In this document: positions 45,322 through 56,137 of the stretch, one piece after another
Layout: each line of letters starts with the position of its first letter
Numbering within the stretch: the stretch's first letter is position 1
From: Massilia sp. YIM B02443
GTDB lineage: Bacteria; Pseudomonadota; Gammaproteobacteria; Burkholderiales; Burkholderiaceae_D
Assembly (NCBI RefSeq): GCF_030411955.1
Contig: NZ_JASNRA010000004.1
Coordinates: forward strand, 1-64,000
Reading direction: 5' to 3'
DNA length: 64,000 nt
The notes under the pieces: generated by a model
What the model saw: the letters and a program-made list of their open reading frames with translations, nothing else
What the model was told of the DNA's origin: nothing
Database searches by the model: none
Position numbers and translations under genes: made by a program

Positions 45322-46482
45322 TTACTTCCGGTCCGCGATCGGCACGAACGCCAGATCCTCCGGCCCAACGTAATTCGCGCTCGGACGGATGATCTTGTTG
45401 TCGATGCGCTGCTCGATGATGTGCGCCGCCCAGCCGGAGGTGCGCGAGATCACGAACAGCGGCGTGAACATCGCAGTCGGCACGCCCATCACGTGGTACG
45501 ACACCGCCGAGAACCAGTCCAGGTTCGGGAACATTTTTTTCACTTCCCACATCACCGATTCCAGCCGCTCGGCGATATCGAACATTTTCATCGAGCCAGC
45601 TTCCTGCGACAGCGAACGCGCCACTTCCTTGATCACCACGTTGCGCGGATCCGAGATCGTGTACACCGGATGGCCGAAGCCGATCACCACTTCCTTGTTC
45701 GCCACCCGGTTGCGGATGTCCGCCTCGGCTTCGTCCGGATTCTCGTAACGCTTCTGGATATCGAGCGCCACTTCGTTGGCGCCGCCGTGCTTCGGACCGC
45801 GCAGCGCGCCGATGGCGCCGGTGATGGCGGAATGCATGTCGGAGCCGGTGCCGGCGATCACGCGCGCGGTAAAGGTCGAGGCATTGAACTCGTGCTCGGC
45901 GTACAGGATCAACGAGGTATGCATCGCCCTCACCCACTCGTCGCGCGGCTTGAAGCCGTGCAGCAGGTGCAGGAAGTGGCCGCCGATCGAGTCGTCGTCG
46001 GTCTCGACTTCGATCCGCTTGCCGGCGTGGCTGAAGTGGTACCAGTACAGCAGCATCGAGCCGAACGAGGCCATCAGGCGGTCGGCGATGTCGCGTGCGC
46101 CGGCGACGTTGTGGTCGTCCTTCTCGGGCAGCACGCAGCCCAGGGCCGAGACGCCGGTGCGCATCACGTCCATCGGATGGGCGCCGGCCGGCAGCGCTTC
46201 GAGCGCGCTCTTGACCGCCTGCGGCAGGCCGCGCAGCGAGCGCAGCTTGGCTTTGTAGCCGCGCAGCTCGGCCTCGTTCGGCAGCTTGCCGTGCACCAGC
46301 AGATACGCGATCTCTTCGAATTCGCAGGCATTGGCCACGTCCAGGATGTCGTAGCCGCGGTAATGCAGGTCGTTGCCCGACTTGCCGACCGAGCACAATG
46401 CAGTGTTGCCGGCGGCGACGCCGGACAGGGCGACGGATTTCTTGGGCTTGAAGGTGGGCGTATCGTTGTTCTGGGCGGTCAT
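45322..46482 (-). CDS. prpC: 2-methylcitrate synthase PrpC
   Basis: A 386-residue citrate-synthase-family enzyme condensing propionyl-CoA with oxaloacetate. Catalytic His in [13 protein letters not shown] and [13 protein letters not shown], catalytic Asp in [18 protein letters not shown], and the [21 protein letters not shown]-terminus common to PrpC. It lies 11 nt after prpB and 5 nt before acnD. Confidence 0.95.
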   Translation of the reverse strand: MTAQNNDTPTFKPKKSVALSGVAAGNTALCSVGKSGNDLHYRGYDILDVANACEFEEIAYLLVHGKLPNEAELRGYKAKLRSLRGLPQAVKSALEALPAGAHPMDVMRTGVSALGCVLPEKDDHNVAGARDIADRLMASFGSMLLYWYHFSHAGKRIEVETDDDSIGGHFLHLLHGFKPRDEWVRAMHTSLILYAEHEFNASTFTARVIAGTGSDMHSAITGAIGALRGPKHGGANEVALDIQKRYENPDEAEADIRNRVANKEVVIGFGHPVYTISDPRNVVIKEVARSLSQEAGSMKMFDIAERLESVMWEVKKMFPNLDWFSAVSYHVMGVPTAMFTPLFVISRTSGWAAHIIEQRIDNKIIRPSANYVGPEDLAFVPIADRK

Positions 46483-46493
46483 CTTGGGTCTCC

Positions 46494-47384
46494 TTATTTT
46501 GCTTTGTTCTGGGCAAACAGCGCGTCGAGCTTCTGTTCGTAGCTGTGATAGTCGATGCGGTCGTACAGTTCGGCGCGCGTCTGCATGGTGTCCAGCACGT
46601 TCTGCTGGGTGCCGTCGCGGCGGATCGCGTTGTAGACGTTCTCGGCCGCCTTGTTCATCGCGCGGAAGGCCGACAATGGATACAGCACCAGGCCGACGTT
46701 GGCGCTCTTGAGTTCATCGACGCTGAACAACGGCGTCGCACCGAATTCGGTGATGTTGGCCAGCACCGGCACCTTGACCGCGTCGGCGAACTGTTTATAC
46801 ATCTCCAGGCTGGTCATCGCTTCCGGGAAGATCATGTCGGCGCCGGCTTCCACGCAGGCAACCGCGCGCTCGATGGCGGCGTCCAATCCTTCCACGGCGA
46901 GCGCGTCGGTGCGCGCCATGATCACGAAATCGTCGTCGATGCGCGCGTCGGCGGCGGCCTTGACGCGGTCCACCATTTCGCCCTTGCTGACGATCTCTTT
47001 ACCGGGACGGTGGCCGCAGCGCTTGGCGCCGACCTGGTCTTCGATGTGGCAGGCGGCTGCGCCGGCCTTGCCCAGCGAACGCACGGTGCGCGCCACGTTG
47101 AAGGCCGATGCGCCGAAACCGGTGTCGATGTCGACCAGCAGCGGCAGGTCGCACACGTCGGTGATGCGGCGCACGTCGACCAGCACGTCGTCCAGGTTCG
47201 AGATGCCCAGGTCGGGCAGGCCGAGCGAGCCGGCGGCCACGCCGCCGCCCGACAGGTAGATCGCCTTGAAGCCGGCGCGCTTGGCCAGCAGCGCGTGGTT
47301 GGCGTTGATGGCGCCCACCACCTGCAGCGGGGATTCTTCCTGGACGGCCTTGCGGAATGCGGCGCCTGCGCTCTGGTAACTCAT
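46494..47384 (-). CDS. prpB: 2-methylisocitrate lyase PrpB
   Basis: A 296-residue PEP-mutase/isocitrate-lyase-fold enzyme that cleaves 2-methylisocitrate to succinate and pyruvate. Motifs: [28 protein letters not shown] (Mg site), [18 protein letters not shown] with the catalytic KRCGH, and [19 protein letters not shown] precedes the ATG. First gene of the methylcitrate operon, behind a sigma-54 promoter. Confidence 0.95.
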   Translation of the reverse strand: MSYQSAGAAFRKAVQEESPLQVVGAINANHALLAKRAGFKAIYLSGGGVAAGSLGLPDLGISNLDDVLVDVRRITDVCDLPLLVDIDTGFGASAFNVARTVRSLGKAGAAACHIEDQVGAKRCGHRPGKEIVSKGEMVDRVKAAADARIDDDFVIMARTDALAVEGLDAAIERAVACVEAGADMIFPEAMTSLEMYKQFADAVKVPVLANITEFGATPLFSVDELKSANVGLVLYPLSAFRAMNKAAENVYNAIRRDGTQQNVLDTMQTRAELYDRIDYHSYEQKLDALFAQNKAK

Positions 47385-47428
47385 CTTGAACCCTTTCGAA
47401 CGATACGGTGAATGTTCACACCATGATT

Positions 47429-47443
47429 GCAAGCACCGTGCCA
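47429..47443 (-). promoter_or_regulatory. Sigma-54 promoter of the prpBC-acnD-prpF operon
   Basis: Minus strand: TGGCACGGTGCTTGCA matches TGGCACG-N4-TTGC at every fixed base. Start predicted near 47418, about 34 nt before the prpB ATG. PrpR, a sigma-54 activator that responds to 2-methylcitrate, is encoded 2.4 kb away across the actP pair. Confidence 0.88.
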
Positions 47444-47518
47444 GCATCGGAGCGCAACAAATTGACGGGTGTTTTCAAGGACTTGCCGGCGTCAAGCAAT
47501 ATGCCGCCGCATAGCCCC

Positions 47519-47546
47519 TGTTTCAATCCGGTTTCAGATTGAAACA
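47519..47546. promoter_or_regulatory. Inverted repeat upstream of prpB, candidate PrpR enhancer
   Basis: TGTTTCAAT and ATTGAAACA form perfect 9-bp arms separated by 10 nt. The centre is about 115 bp upstream of the predicted prpB start, a normal enhancer distance. Related TGTTTC/GAAAC pairs occur before prpR at about 49755-49769. Assignment to PrpR is inference. Confidence 0.55.
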
Positions 47547-47565
47547 CCGTTCAAGCGAACGCAAC

Positions 47566-47595
47566 AATAAAAAAAACCCCGCCGCAGCGGGGTTT
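47566..47595 (-). terminator. Intrinsic terminator after actP
   Basis: The minus-strand transcript has AAACCCCGC, a 4-nt loop (TGCG) and GCGGGGTTT, then a run of T (47567-47573). It follows the actP stop by 19 nt and separates the acetate-carrier pair from the prp operon. Confidence 0.9.
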
Positions 47596-47614
47596 CGGGT
47601 GCAGCATGCGCCGC

Positions 47615-49297
47615 TTAGTGGCCGGAAGCCGATGCCGCGCCGATACCGGTCTCGGCGCGCACTTCCTGCGCTTCGAAGCCGGCCTTGTCGATCTGGGCGC
47701 GTGGGCCGTTGTCGGTGACCGAGAACAGCCAGATGCCGATGAAGCCGACCGCCATCGAGAAGATCGCCGGCGAAGCGTACGGGAAGATCGCCGCCTCGTG
47801 GCCCAGCACGTCGACCCACACCGACTTCGACAGCAGCGTCAGGACCACGGCGGTGGCCAGGCCCAGGAAGCCGCCCACGGTGGCGCCGCGGGTGGTGCAG
47901 TTCTTCCACAGCACCGACATGAACAGCACCGGGAAGTTGGCCGAGGCCGCGATCGCGAACGCCAGCGACACCATGAAGGCCACGTTCTGCTTTTCGAACG
48001 CGATGCCCAGCAGCACGGCGATGAAGCCGAGTGCGATGGTGGTGATCTTCGACACGTTCAGTTCGTTGGCGCTGGTGGCCTGGCCCTTCTTGATGACGGT
48101 GGCGTACAGGTCGTGCGACACGGCCGAGGCGCCCGACAGGGTCAGGCCGGCCACCACCGCCAGGATGGTCGCGAACGCCACGGCCGAGATGAAGCCGAGG
48201 AACACGTCGCCGCCCACGGCCTTGGCCAGGTGCACCGCCGCCATGTTGTTACCGCCCAGCAGTGCGCCGGCAGCATCCTTGAAGGCCGGATTGGTGCCGA
48301 CCAGCACGATCGCGCCGAAGCCGATGATGAAGGTCAGGATGTAGAAGTAGCCGATCCAGGTGGTTGCCCACAGCACCGACTTGCGCGCTTCCTTGGCGCT
48401 CGGGACGGTGAAGAAGCGCATCAGGATGTGCGGCAGGCCGGCGGTGCCGAACATCAGCGCCATGCCGAACGAGATCGCCGAGATCGGATCCTTGATGAAG
48501 CTGCCCGGGCCCATGATGGCGTCGCCCTTGGCGTGCACTTCGGTGGCGGTACGGAACAGTTTTTCCGGGCTGAAGCCGTATTGGGCCAGCACCGAGAACG
48601 CCATGAACGAAGCGCCCGACAGCAGCAGCACGGCCTTGATGATCTGGACCCAGGTGGTGGCGGTCATGCCGCCGAACAGCACGTAGACCATCATCAGGAT
48701 GCCGACGATCACCACCGCGATCCAGTACTCCAGGCCGAACAGCAGCTTGATCAGCTGGCCGGCGCCGACCATCTGCGCGATCAGGTAGAACAGCACCACG
48801 ACCAGGGTGCCGGACGCCGCGAACACGCGGATCGGCTTCTGGGCGAAGCGGTACGAGGCCACGTCGGCGAAGGTGAAGCGGCCCAGGTTGCGCAGGCGCT
48901 CGGCCATCAGGAAGGTGATCACCGGCCAGCCGACCAGGAAGCCGATCGCGTAGATCAGGCCGTCGAAGCCGTCGAGGAACACCGCGGCGGAAATGCCGAG
49001 GAAGGACGCCGCCGACATGAAGTCGCCGGCGATCGCCAGGCCGTTCTGGAAGCCGGTGATGCCGCCGCCGGCGGTGTAGAAGTCGGACGCCGAACGGGTC
49101 TTGGCGGCGGCCCACTTGGTGATGAACAGGGTGGCCACGACGAACACGGCGAACATCACGATCGCGGTCCAGTTGGTGGCTTGCTGGGTGGCCTGGCCGA
49201 GGTCAGGGGCGGCATGCGCAAGGTTGGTGGTCGCTGCGGCAGCAGCGAGCAGCAGCGGCGCAAGAGCGTTGCGCTTGTTCAGGACGGCGGTCATCAT
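47615..49297 (-). CDS. actP: ActP-like cation/acetate (monocarboxylate) symporter
   Basis: A 560-residue sodium:solute symporter with an N-terminal signal-like helix and about 13 further segments. Motifs: [34 protein letters not shown] and [12 protein letters not shown], both typical of ActP. ActP imports acetate and short monocarboxylates including propionate. It lies between the methylcitrate operon and prpR, so propionate is a likely physiological substrate here. Its ATG overlaps the DUF485 stop as ATGA. Confidence 0.92.
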   Translation of the reverse strand: MMTAVLNKRNALAPLLLAAAAATTNLAHAAPDLGQATQQATNWTAIVMFAVFVVATLFITKWAAAKTRSASDFYTAGGGITGFQNGLAIAGDFMSAASFLGISAAVFLDGFDGLIYAIGFLVGWPVITFLMAERLRNLGRFTFADVASYRFAQKPIRVFAASGTLVVVLFYLIAQMVGAGQLIKLLFGLEYWIAVVIVGILMMVYVLFGGMTATTWVQIIKAVLLLSGASFMAFSVLAQYGFSPEKLFRTATEVHAKGDAIMGPGSFIKDPISAISFGMALMFGTAGLPHILMRFFTVPSAKEARKSVLWATTWIGYFYILTFIIGFGAIVLVGTNPAFKDAAGALLGGNNMAAVHLAKAVGGDVFLGFISAVAFATILAVVAGLTLSGASAVSHDLYATVIKKGQATSANELNVSKITTIALGFIAVLLGIAFEKQNVAFMVSLAFAIAASANFPVLFMSVLWKNCTTRGATVGGFLGLATAVVLTLLSKSVWVDVLGHEAAIFPYASPAIFSMAVGFIGIWLFSVTDNGPRAQIDKAGFEAQEVRAETGIGAASASGH

Positions 49298-49602
49298 GCG
49301 CCCACCTTGGCGCGGATCGCGTCGGTCAGTTCGTCGTATTCCTTGTTGGCGCGGCGCACGTAGATGCCGGTGATAACGACGGTGAAGACGATCACGAACA
49401 GACCCAGGGGAATGCCCCAGGTCATGACGCCTTCGCCGAAGCGCGTGCCCATGAATTCCTTGTTGAACGCGACCAGCAGCGTAAAGCCGTAGTACACGAT
49501 CATCATGGCCCAGGTCAGCGTCCAGCCGAACCTGGAGCGGGTCGATTTGAGCTTCTGGTAATTCGGGTCGCTCTTGACCCGTTGAACAACATCTTGATCC
49601 AT
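49294..49602 (-). CDS. DUF485 small membrane protein (YjcH-like)
   Basis: A 102-residue inner-membrane protein with two helices (about 27-48 and 62-85): [22 protein letters not shown] and [24 protein letters not shown]. YjcH-type proteins are almost always encoded directly before ActP and are presumed partners of the carrier. AGGAG precedes the ATG. Confidence 0.9.
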   Translation of the reverse strand: MDQDVVQRVKSDPNYQKLKSTRSRFGWTLTWAMMIVYYGFTLLVAFNKEFMGTRFGEGVMTWGIPLGLFVIVFTVVITGIYVRRANKEYDELTDAIRAKVGA

Positions 49603-49754
49603 CTTGTCTCCTGATTTTCTATATGTATTGCCTGTGTTTACATGCGTCTTGACGCCAAGCATTGCCACTGAGGCTGAGTCCATCCTAAGTCCGCGCCCTT
49701 ACCGGATTCTTACGGCATATAAATGAATCGACCGTGCGTGCCGGTGGCGCTGGC

Positions 49755-49787
49755 GTTTCAGGCGGAAACATCAGGTGCAAAATGCAC
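49755..49787. promoter_or_regulatory. Palindromes before prpR in the divergent actP/prpR region
   Basis: GTTTC-N5-GAAAC (49755-49769) and GTGCA-AAA-TGCAC (49775-49787, perfect) lie just ahead of the prpR ATG. They may mediate PrpR autoregulation or control of the divergent DUF485-actP pair. No sigma-54 consensus is found for actP. The rest of 49603-49799 shows nothing firm. Confidence 0.5.
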
Positions 49788-49799
49788 TACACTTGAAAC

Positions 49800-51422
49800 A
49801 TGAATCCCGCCCATCCTGCGCCCGAGTCTGACAAACCCGTCATCTGGACCGTGTCGGTGTCGCGCCTGTCCGACCTGTTCCGCGACATCACCCTCGAATA
49901 CGACCACCTGGCTTCGATCGAGCCGGTTCAATTAGGTTTCGACGACGCGGCGCGCCACATCCGCGAGCGGCTGGCGAACGAGCATTGCGACGTGGTGATC
50001 GCGGCCGGCTCGAATGCGGCCTGGCTCAAGGGACGGATTTCGGTGCCGGTGATCGCGGCCAAGGCCAGCGGCTTCGACGTGCTGCAGGCGCTGTCGCGCG
50101 CGCGCCGGGTGTCGGAGCGGATCGGCGTGATCAGCTACCAGGCGCCGCTGCCGCAACTGGGCGAGTTCGCCGCCAACTTCGGCATCGCGCTGGCCCAGCG
50201 CACCTACGTCACGCGCGAGGATGCACGCGCCGCCGTCAAGGAACTCAAATCCGCCGGCATCGAGGTGATCGTCGGCGCCGGTTTGATTACCGACCTGGCC
50301 GAGGAAGCCGGGCTGACCGGCGTGTTCCTGTATTCGGCGGCATCGATCCGGCAAGCCTTCGACGACGCGCTGGAACTGGCGCGCCTGACGCGGCTGGAAG
50401 CCGATCGGGGACGAGGACGACGTACCGCGGCCGGCGCCGACAGCCGGCGCGCGCGGCGCGGCCTGAACGACCTGCGCGGCGAATCGGCGGCGATGGAGCG
50501 CCTGCGCCAGGGTGTGGTGCTGTATGCGCGCTCGCCCAGCACGGTGTTGATCGAAGGCGAGACCGGCAGCGGCAAGGAGCTGGTGGCGCAGGCGATCCAC
50601 CGCGAAAGCCCGCGCCGCGGCGCCAACCGCCCGTTCGTGGCGGTCAATTGCGGCGCGATCGCCGAGTCGCTGCTGGAGTCGGAATTGTTCGGGCACGAGG
50701 AAGGCGCCTTCACCGGCGCCCGCCGCGGCGGCCATGCCGGCCTGTTCGAAGCGGCCAACGGCGGCACACTGTTCCTGGACGAGATCGGCGAAATGCCGCT
50801 GCCTCTGCAGACGCGCTTGCTGCGGGTGCTGGAAGAGCGCGAAGTGATGCGGGTCGGCGGCACGCGTCCGGTGCCGATCGATGTGCGCGTGATCAGCGCC
50901 ACCCACTGCGATCTGGAAACCCGCGTGCGCGAGGGACGTTTCCGGGCCGACCTGTTCTATCGCCTGGCCGTGCTGCGGCTGGCATTGCCGCCCTTGCGCG
51001 AGCGCGTCGACGATATCGTGGCGCTGGCCGAATGGTCGTTGAAAGGCGCGCTGGCCGCGCTCGATGCGCGGCCGCATCCGAACCTGCATGCGGAGATGAG
51101 CGCGTGCGCGCCATTGCTCGAGGCCTATGCCTGGCCGGGCAATGTGCGAGAGCTGCGCAACCTGATGGAGCGCCTGGCCCTGTTCCTGGCGGCCGAGCCG
51201 CTGCAGGCGCTGACGCCGGCGTTCGTGCTGTCGGTGGCGCCGGAGCTCGGGCGACGTGGCACCGCTTCCGTGTCCGGCAGCGCCCCCGCCCCTGGCTTCG
51301 CGCCGGCGCGCGAATCGGTGGCCGAGGTGCTGGCGCGTTTCGGCGGCCAACGCGACCTGGCGGCGCGCCATCTCGGGATCAGCCGCACGACCTTGTGGCG
51401 CAGGTTGAAGTCGGAAGCTTGA
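49800..51422 (+). CDS. prpR: PrpR, sigma-54-dependent activator of propionate catabolism
   Basis: A 540-residue activator. The N-terminal PrpR sensing domain (about 12-190; [49 protein letters not shown]) binds 2-methylcitrate in the known homologues. The AAA+ domain (about 225-460) has [15 protein letters not shown], an intact GAFTGA sigma-54 loop and [14 protein letters not shown]-terminal Fis-type helix-turn-helix ([19 protein letters not shown]) follows. It is divergent from DUF485-actP. Target: the consensus sigma-54 promoter of prpB. Confidence 0.94.
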   Translation: MNPAHPAPESDKPVIWTVSVSRLSDLFRDITLEYDHLASIEPVQLGFDDAARHIRERLANEHCDVVIAAGSNAAWLKGRISVPVIAAKASGFDVLQALSRARRVSERIGVISYQAPLPQLGEFAANFGIALAQRTYVTREDARAAVKELKSAGIEVIVGAGLITDLAEEAGLTGVFLYSAASIRQAFDDALELARLTRLEADRGRGRRTAAGADSRRARRGLNDLRGESAAMERLRQGVVLYARSPSTVLIEGETGSGKELVAQAIHRESPRRGANRPFVAVNCGAIAESLLESELFGHEEGAFTGARRGGHAGLFEAANGGTLFLDEIGEMPLPLQTRLLRVLEEREVMRVGGTRPVPIDVRVISATHCDLETRVREGRFRADLFYRLAVLRLALPPLRERVDDIVALAEWSLKGALAALDARPHPNLHAEMSACAPLLEAYAWPGNVRELRNLMERLALFLAAEPLQALTPAFVLSVAPELGRRGTASVSGSAPAPGFAPARESVAEVLARFGGQRDLAARHLGISRTTLWRRLKSEA

Positions 51423-51635
51423 CCCCGGGCGCCTGCGGTTTTCAGGCCGGGGGCGGCACCCGAATGCGCAATGACGTAACTTTAAGTACCTCAAAAGCGG
51501 CGCCCTGCAAAAACTCGTATCATGTTCTTTTATTATGGCCTGACGCCGTCCACCGGCGGCGCCAGCTCGTCGTTGCACGCCGGTCCGCGTCCCCGCACCA
51601 CCTGCGCCGCCGCGGTCCGGTCCCATGGAGGCACT
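51423..51635. other. Intergenic region prpR to cystathionine beta-synthase
   Basis: It holds no gene I can support. An in-frame ATG at 51522 could extend the cystathionine beta-synthase by 38 residues of low-complexity sequence, but GGAGG directly before 51636 argues for the shorter form. Confidence 0.4.
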
Positions 51636-53015
51636 ATGCAACATGCGTCGCAAGCTGCACTGTTTTCACTGATCGGCGATACCCCGCTGGTGGAAGTCAC
51701 CCGCATCGACACCGGCCCCTGCCAATTGTTCCTCAAGCTCGAATCGCAGAATCCCGGCGGCTCGATCAAGGACCGCATCGGCAAGACCATGATCGAGCAG
51801 GCCGAGCACGACGGCCATCTGCAGCCGGGCGGCACCGTGGTCGAGGCCACCGCCGGCAATACCGGACTGGGACTGGCGCTGGTGGCGCGCATCAAGGGCT
51901 ACCGCGTGGTGCTGGTGGTGCCGGACAAGATGGCGGCCGAGAAAGTGCTGCACCTGAAGGCGCTCGGCGCCGAGATCCACCTGACCCGCTCCGACGTCGG
52001 CAAGGGCCACCCCGAGTACTACCAGGACTACGCCGCGCGCCTGGCGAAAGAGATCCCCGGCGCCTGGTTCGCCGACCAGTTCAACAACCCGGCCAATCCG
52101 CGCGCCCACGAAACCAGCACCGGCCCCGAGATCTGGGACCAGACCAACCACAAGGTCGACGCCATCGTGGTCGGGGTCGGCTCGTCCGGCACCATCACCG
52201 GCCTGTCGCGCTACTTCAAGAAAGTCCAGCCCCAGCTCGAATTCGTGCTGGCCGATCCGCGAGGCTCGATCCTGGCCGACTACGTGAACACCGGCCACGT
52301 GTCGAAGCATGCCGGTTCGTGGGCGGTGGAAGGCATCGGCGAGGATTTCATCCCGGCGATCGCCGACCTGTCGCGCGTGAAGAAGGCCTATACCATTCCC
52401 GACGAAGAAAGCTTCAGCACCGCGCGCCTGCTGCTGCAGCAAGAAGGCATTCTCGGCGGCTCTTCCACCGGCACGCTGCTGGCGGCGGCGCTGCGCTATT
52501 GCCGCGAACAGAGCCGCCCCAAACGCGTCGTCACCTTCGTGTGCGACACCGGCACGCGCTACCTGAGCAAGGTCTACAGCGACGGCTGGATGGTCGACCA
52601 GGGATTGATCACGCGTCCGAAAACGGGCGACCTGCGCGACCTGATCGGCCGCCGCTACGACGCCGGCGAGGTGGTCAGCCTGGCGCCGGGCGACACCCTG
52701 CTCACGGCCTTCAACCGCATGCGCAACAGCGACCTGCAGCAGCTTCCCGTGATCGACGCCGAAGGCCGGCTGGCGGGGCTGATCGACGAATCCGACCTGC
52801 TGCTGCACGTGACCCAGGAAGCCGAGCGCTTTGGTGCGCCGGTCTCGAGTACCATGACTTCCCAGCTGCAGACCCTGCACCCGTCGGCCAGCATGGGCCA
52901 GTTGCGCGAGATCCTCGACCGCGGCCTGACCGCCGTCATCGCCGACGGCCCGCATTTCTATGGCCTGATCACGCGCTACGATCTGCTCAATCATCTGCGA
53001 AGGACGCTGTCGTGA
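51636..53015 (+). CDS. Cystathionine beta-synthase with C-terminal CBS domains
   Basis: A 459-residue PLP enzyme joining serine (or O-acetylserine) and homocysteine. PLP Lys is in LESQNPGGSIKDRIGK, with VEATAGNTGLGLA and GVGSSGTITG phosphate loops. CBS-domain pair from about 340 (VVSLAPGDTLLTAFNRM ... MTSQLQTLHPSASMGQL), which in eukaryotic homologues binds S-adenosylmethionine. ATG preceded by GGAGG. It is coupled (GTGA) to a gamma-lyase gene, giving a reverse transsulfuration pair. Confidence 0.9.
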   Translation: MQHASQAALFSLIGDTPLVEVTRIDTGPCQLFLKLESQNPGGSIKDRIGKTMIEQAEHDGHLQPGGTVVEATAGNTGLGLALVARIKGYRVVLVVPDKMAAEKVLHLKALGAEIHLTRSDVGKGHPEYYQDYAARLAKEIPGAWFADQFNNPANPRAHETSTGPEIWDQTNHKVDAIVVGVGSSGTITGLSRYFKKVQPQLEFVLADPRGSILADYVNTGHVSKHAGSWAVEGIGEDFIPAIADLSRVKKAYTIPDEESFSTARLLLQQEGILGGSSTGTLLAAALRYCREQSRPKRVVTFVCDTGTRYLSKVYSDGWMVDQGLITRPKTGDLRDLIGRRYDAGEVVSLAPGDTLLTAFNRMRNSDLQQLPVIDAEGRLAGLIDESDLLLHVTQEAERFGAPVSSTMTSQLQTLHPSASMGQLREILDRGLTAVIADGPHFYGLITRYDLLNHLRRTLS

Positions 53016-54247
53016 CCAAACCCGATTACCAGCCACAGACCCACTCCAATTCCCATCCGCACTCGGTCGCCAAGGAGGTCGAATTCAAGCGCCACATGGA
53101 GACGCGCGTGATCCACGCCGGCCAGGCGCCGGAGCCGGCCACCGGCGCCGTGATGCCGCCGATCTTCGCCACCTCCACCTTCCGCCAGGACAGTCCGGGC
53201 GTGCACAAGGGCCTCGACTACGGCCGCTCGCACAACCCGACGCGCTGGGCGCTGGAGCGCTGCGTGGCCGACCTCGAAGGCGGGCGCGCAGCATTCGCCT
53301 TCGCCTCCGGCCTGGCCGCGATCGCGGCGGTGCTCGAACTGCTGCCGAGCGGCTCGCACGTCATCGCCGGCGACGACATGTACGGCGGCACCTACCGCCT
53401 GTTCGAACGCGTGCGGCGCGACAGCGCCGGCCTCACCTTCAGCTACGTCGACATGTCCGACCCGGACGCGCTGGCCGCGGCGATCACGCCGCACACGCGC
53501 ATGGTGTGGGTCGAGACCCCGACCAACCCGATGCTCAAGCTGGCCGACCTGGCCGCCATCGCCGCCCTGTGCCACGCGCGCGGCATCCTCAGCGTGTGCG
53601 ACAACACCTTCGCCAGCCCGATCGTGCAGTGCCCACTGGAACACGGCATCGACATCGTGGTGCACTCGACCACCAAGTACATCAATGGCCACTCGGACGT
53701 GATCGGCGGCGTGGCAGTGGTCGGCGCCAGCGACGCCCAGACCGGCCTGGCCGAAAAGCTCGGCTTCATCCAGAACGCGGTAGGCGCGATCCAGGGACCA
53801 TTCGACAGCTTCCTGGTACTACGCGGCATCAAGACCCTGGCGCTGCGCGTGGAGCGCAGCAGCGGCAACGCGCTGCTGCTGGCCGAGTGGCTGGAGCAGC
53901 AGCCGCAAGTGCGCAAGGTCTACTATCCCGGCCTGGAGTCGCATCCCCAGCACTCGCTGGCGCGCAACCAGATGCACGGCTACGGTGGCATCGTCTCGAT
54001 CGACCTGGACACCGACCTCGACGGCGCGCGGCGCTTCCTTGAGACGTGCGAAGTGTTCACTCTGGCCGAGAGTCTGGGCGGGGTCGAAAGCCTGATCGAG
54101 CATCCGGCCCTGATGACCCATGCCAGCATCCCGCCCGAGCGGCGCGCCGAGCTGGGGATCGGCGATGGCTTGATCCGCCTGTCGGTCGGGATCGAGCACC
54201 TGGAAGACCAGCGCGAGGATTTGCGGCGGGCGCTTGCAGCAATTTAA
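53012..54247 (+). CDS. Cystathionine gamma-lyase / gamma-synthase-family PLP enzyme
   Basis: A 411-residue Cys/Met-metabolism PLP enzyme. Motifs: METRVIHAGQAPEPATGAVMPPIFATSTF, LDYGRSHNPTRWALE, FASGLAAIAAVLELL, and the PLP-Lys in VVHSTTKYINGHSDVIGG. The C-terminus has SLGGVESLIEHPALMTHASIP. Pairing with cystathionine beta-synthase favours gamma-lyase (cystathionine to cysteine). The GTG start is supported by AAGGA and by overlap with the upstream stop. Confidence 0.9.
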   Translation: MTKPDYQPQTHSNSHPHSVAKEVEFKRHMETRVIHAGQAPEPATGAVMPPIFATSTFRQDSPGVHKGLDYGRSHNPTRWALERCVADLEGGRAAFAFASGLAAIAAVLELLPSGSHVIAGDDMYGGTYRLFERVRRDSAGLTFSYVDMSDPDALAAAITPHTRMVWVETPTNPMLKLADLAAIAALCHARGILSVCDNTFASPIVQCPLEHGIDIVVHSTTKYINGHSDVIGGVAVVGASDAQTGLAEKLGFIQNAVGAIQGPFDSFLVLRGIKTLALRVERSSGNALLLAEWLEQQPQVRKVYYPGLESHPQHSLARNQMHGYGGIVSIDLDTDLDGARRFLETCEVFTLAESLGGVESLIEHPALMTHASIPPERRAELGIGDGLIRLSVGIEHLEDQREDLRRALAAI

Positions 54248-54249
54248 AA

Positions 54250-54361
54250 GTAGGGTTGGCGGCTTTGCCGCCGACGCGCCGATTGTTATCGGCGTCGATG
54301 TCCTACCCGATGATCTCGCCGCCGACTATCACCGCGTCGGCGGCGAAGCCGCCAACCCTAC
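54250..54361. repeat. Palindromic intergenic element, copy B
   Basis: Two 29-bp arms (54250-54278 and 54333-54361) are inverted copies with a single mismatch; each is itself a hairpin, GGCGGC-TTTG/CGAA-GCCGCC, joined to GTAGGGTTG and CGACGCG. The 54-bp middle contains further CGGCG/CGCCG pieces. It lies between convergent genes, and its right arm supplies the TAG stop of the chemoreceptor gene. Confidence 0.85.
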
Positions 54362-55995
54362 GCAGCCTTCAACAACCGCGGCGCGCCTGGCGCCGCATCT
54401 TTCTCGAAGACGTCTGGGTCGAACGCCGTCACCTGCGGCGCACCCTGATCGGCCCGCAACTTGAACGTCGCTACCAGCGCCGACAACTCCGCCGCCTGCT
54501 GCCGCATCGACGCCGCCGCTGCCGCCGCCTCTTCCACCATCGCCGCATTCTGCTGGGTCGACAGGTCGATCTCGGCGATCGCGCGGCTGACCTGGGTGAC
54601 GCCGTCGGCCTGACCCGCACTCGCCGTGTGGATGTGCCCAAGGATGCCGGCAACTTCGTGCACGTGCTGCAGCATGGCGCGCATGGTCGCGCCGGCCGAT
54701 TCGGCCATGCCGGTGCCGGCCTCGATCTCGCCGCTAGATTCGTTGATCAGCTTCTTGATTTCCTTGGCCGCGCCGGCCGAATGCTGGGCCAGGTTGCGCA
54801 CCTCGCTTGCGACCACCGCGAAGCCGCGCCCTTCGCTGCCGGCGCGCGCCGCTTCCACCGCCGCGTTCAGGGCCAGGATATTGGTCTGGAAGGCGATGCT
54901 GTCGATCATGCCGGTGATGTCGACGATGCGCGCCGCCGAGGCCTTGATCGCACCCATGCGCGCCACCAGCTGCTCGACCGCCTGCGCGCCTTGCGTGGCG
55001 ACGCCGGAGGCGGTCTGCGCCAGCGCATTGGCCTGGCGCGCATTCAGGTTGTTGCTGGCGATCGCTTCGCTCAGCTCATCCATCGCCGCCACGGTCTGGC
55101 GCAGCGCGTCGGCCTGGCGCTCGGTGCGCGCCGACAGGTCCTGGTTGCCTTCGGCGATCTCGCCCGAGGCCGAGTCGATCGCCTGGGCGCCGTGCAGCAC
55201 CTGCGACACGGTGGACGAGACGCCGTGGGTCATGCCGTTCAGGGCATCGAACAGGCGGCCGATCTCGTCGCTGCGGCGGTGCTCGATGATGGGGCGCAGG
55301 TCGCCGTGCGCGACCTGTTCGGCCAATCTGGCCGCTTGCTGCAGCGGCAGCACCAGGTTGCGCGTCAGCAGCCAGGCCAGGGCGGCGCCGACCGCCAGTG
55401 CGGCGGCGCCCAGCATCAGCAGCAGCGTCTTGCTGAAGGTCGATGCCAGCGCCGATTCGTCAGCCAGGCGATGGGCTTGCGCCGTCTCGAAGGCCAGCAA
55501 GCCTTCCAGCGCGCCGATATGGGCTTTGTAGGCAGGCTCCCATTTGCCGGTCAGGGTGCTTTCGACCAGTTGGGTCTGGCCCAGGTCCTTGGCGCGGAAC
55601 AGTTCCTCTTGCACCGCTGCCAGCGCGCTCTTGTTCTTCGCAGCTGCCCGCAGCAGCGCCTGCTCCTTGTCGTCTGCCGGCAGCTTGCCCAGCTGCGCTT
55701 CGATGGCGGCGGCGCCCTTCTTCCCTTCAGCCAGCTGAGCCAGGAAATAGTCCCCCAACTCCAGGCTGTCGCTGCGCGCGATCGACATCGTGCGCGAGCC
55801 ATTCAGGCGTTCGATGCCGAGCAGGTCGGACGTGAGCTGTTGTTTGGCCAGCTTGTCACCCACCAGGTCCGTGGTGATGCTGTCGGCCGCGTGCATCCGC
55901 CAGAGAGCGACGGCGGTCATCAGGGCCATGACCAGCGCAATGATGCCAAAGGCGCCGATGAGTTTGGTAGAGGTATTGAGTTTGGCGAGCTGCAT
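54358..55995 (-). CDS. Methyl-accepting chemotaxis protein
   Basis: A 545-residue chemoreceptor. TM1 (about 12-32), a 4-helix-bundle periplasmic domain of about 150 residues, TM2 (about 190-210), HAMP (about 212-265) and the cytoplasmic signalling domain, whose tip is [28 protein letters not shown]. No CheR/CheB-binding pentapeptide at the C-terminus (ends APRLLKAA). Ligand unknown. The last codon and stop lie in palindromic element B. Confidence 0.92.
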   Translation of the reverse strand: MQLAKLNTSTKLIGAFGIIALVMALMTAVALWRMHAADSITTDLVGDKLAKQQLTSDLLGIERLNGSRTMSIARSDSLELGDYFLAQLAEGKKGAAAIEAQLGKLPADDKEQALLRAAAKNKSALAAVQEELFRAKDLGQTQLVESTLTGKWEPAYKAHIGALEGLLAFETAQAHRLADESALASTFSKTLLLMLGAAALAVGAALAWLLTRNLVLPLQQAARLAEQVAHGDLRPIIEHRRSDEIGRLFDALNGMTHGVSSTVSQVLHGAQAIDSASGEIAEGNQDLSARTERQADALRQTVAAMDELSEAIASNNLNARQANALAQTASGVATQGAQAVEQLVARMGAIKASAARIVDITGMIDSIAFQTNILALNAAVEAARAGSEGRGFAVVASEVRNLAQHSAGAAKEIKKLINESSGEIEAGTGMAESAGATMRAMLQHVHEVAGILGHIHTASAGQADGVTQVSRAIAEIDLSTQQNAAMVEEAAAAAASMRQQAAELSALVATFKLRADQGAPQVTAFDPDVFEKDAAPGAPRLLKAA

Positions 55996-56137
55996 GGCAG
56001 TGTCGTGGGTGGGACGGGAATGCTTGCAGTATAGAAATGTTATATGACACCCTCGTGAATGTGAATTACCCCGAAGCCCGGCAATGCCGCGCCCGGCGTC
56101 GACTAAAATACGGGACTTTCACGCCACAGACAGCGTC

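Noticed and set aside
49654..49667. Possible sigma-54 promoter (TGGCAATGCTTGGC) for DUF485-actP
   Set aside because: The spacing between the GG and GC elements is two bases short and the -12 element is TTGG, not TTGC.
49985..54247. A 1420-codon frame spanning prpR, cystathionine beta-synthase and the gamma-lyase
   Set aside because: Only the last 411 codons are protein-like; the rest is an Arg/Gly/Ala-rich shadow of the genes in other frames.
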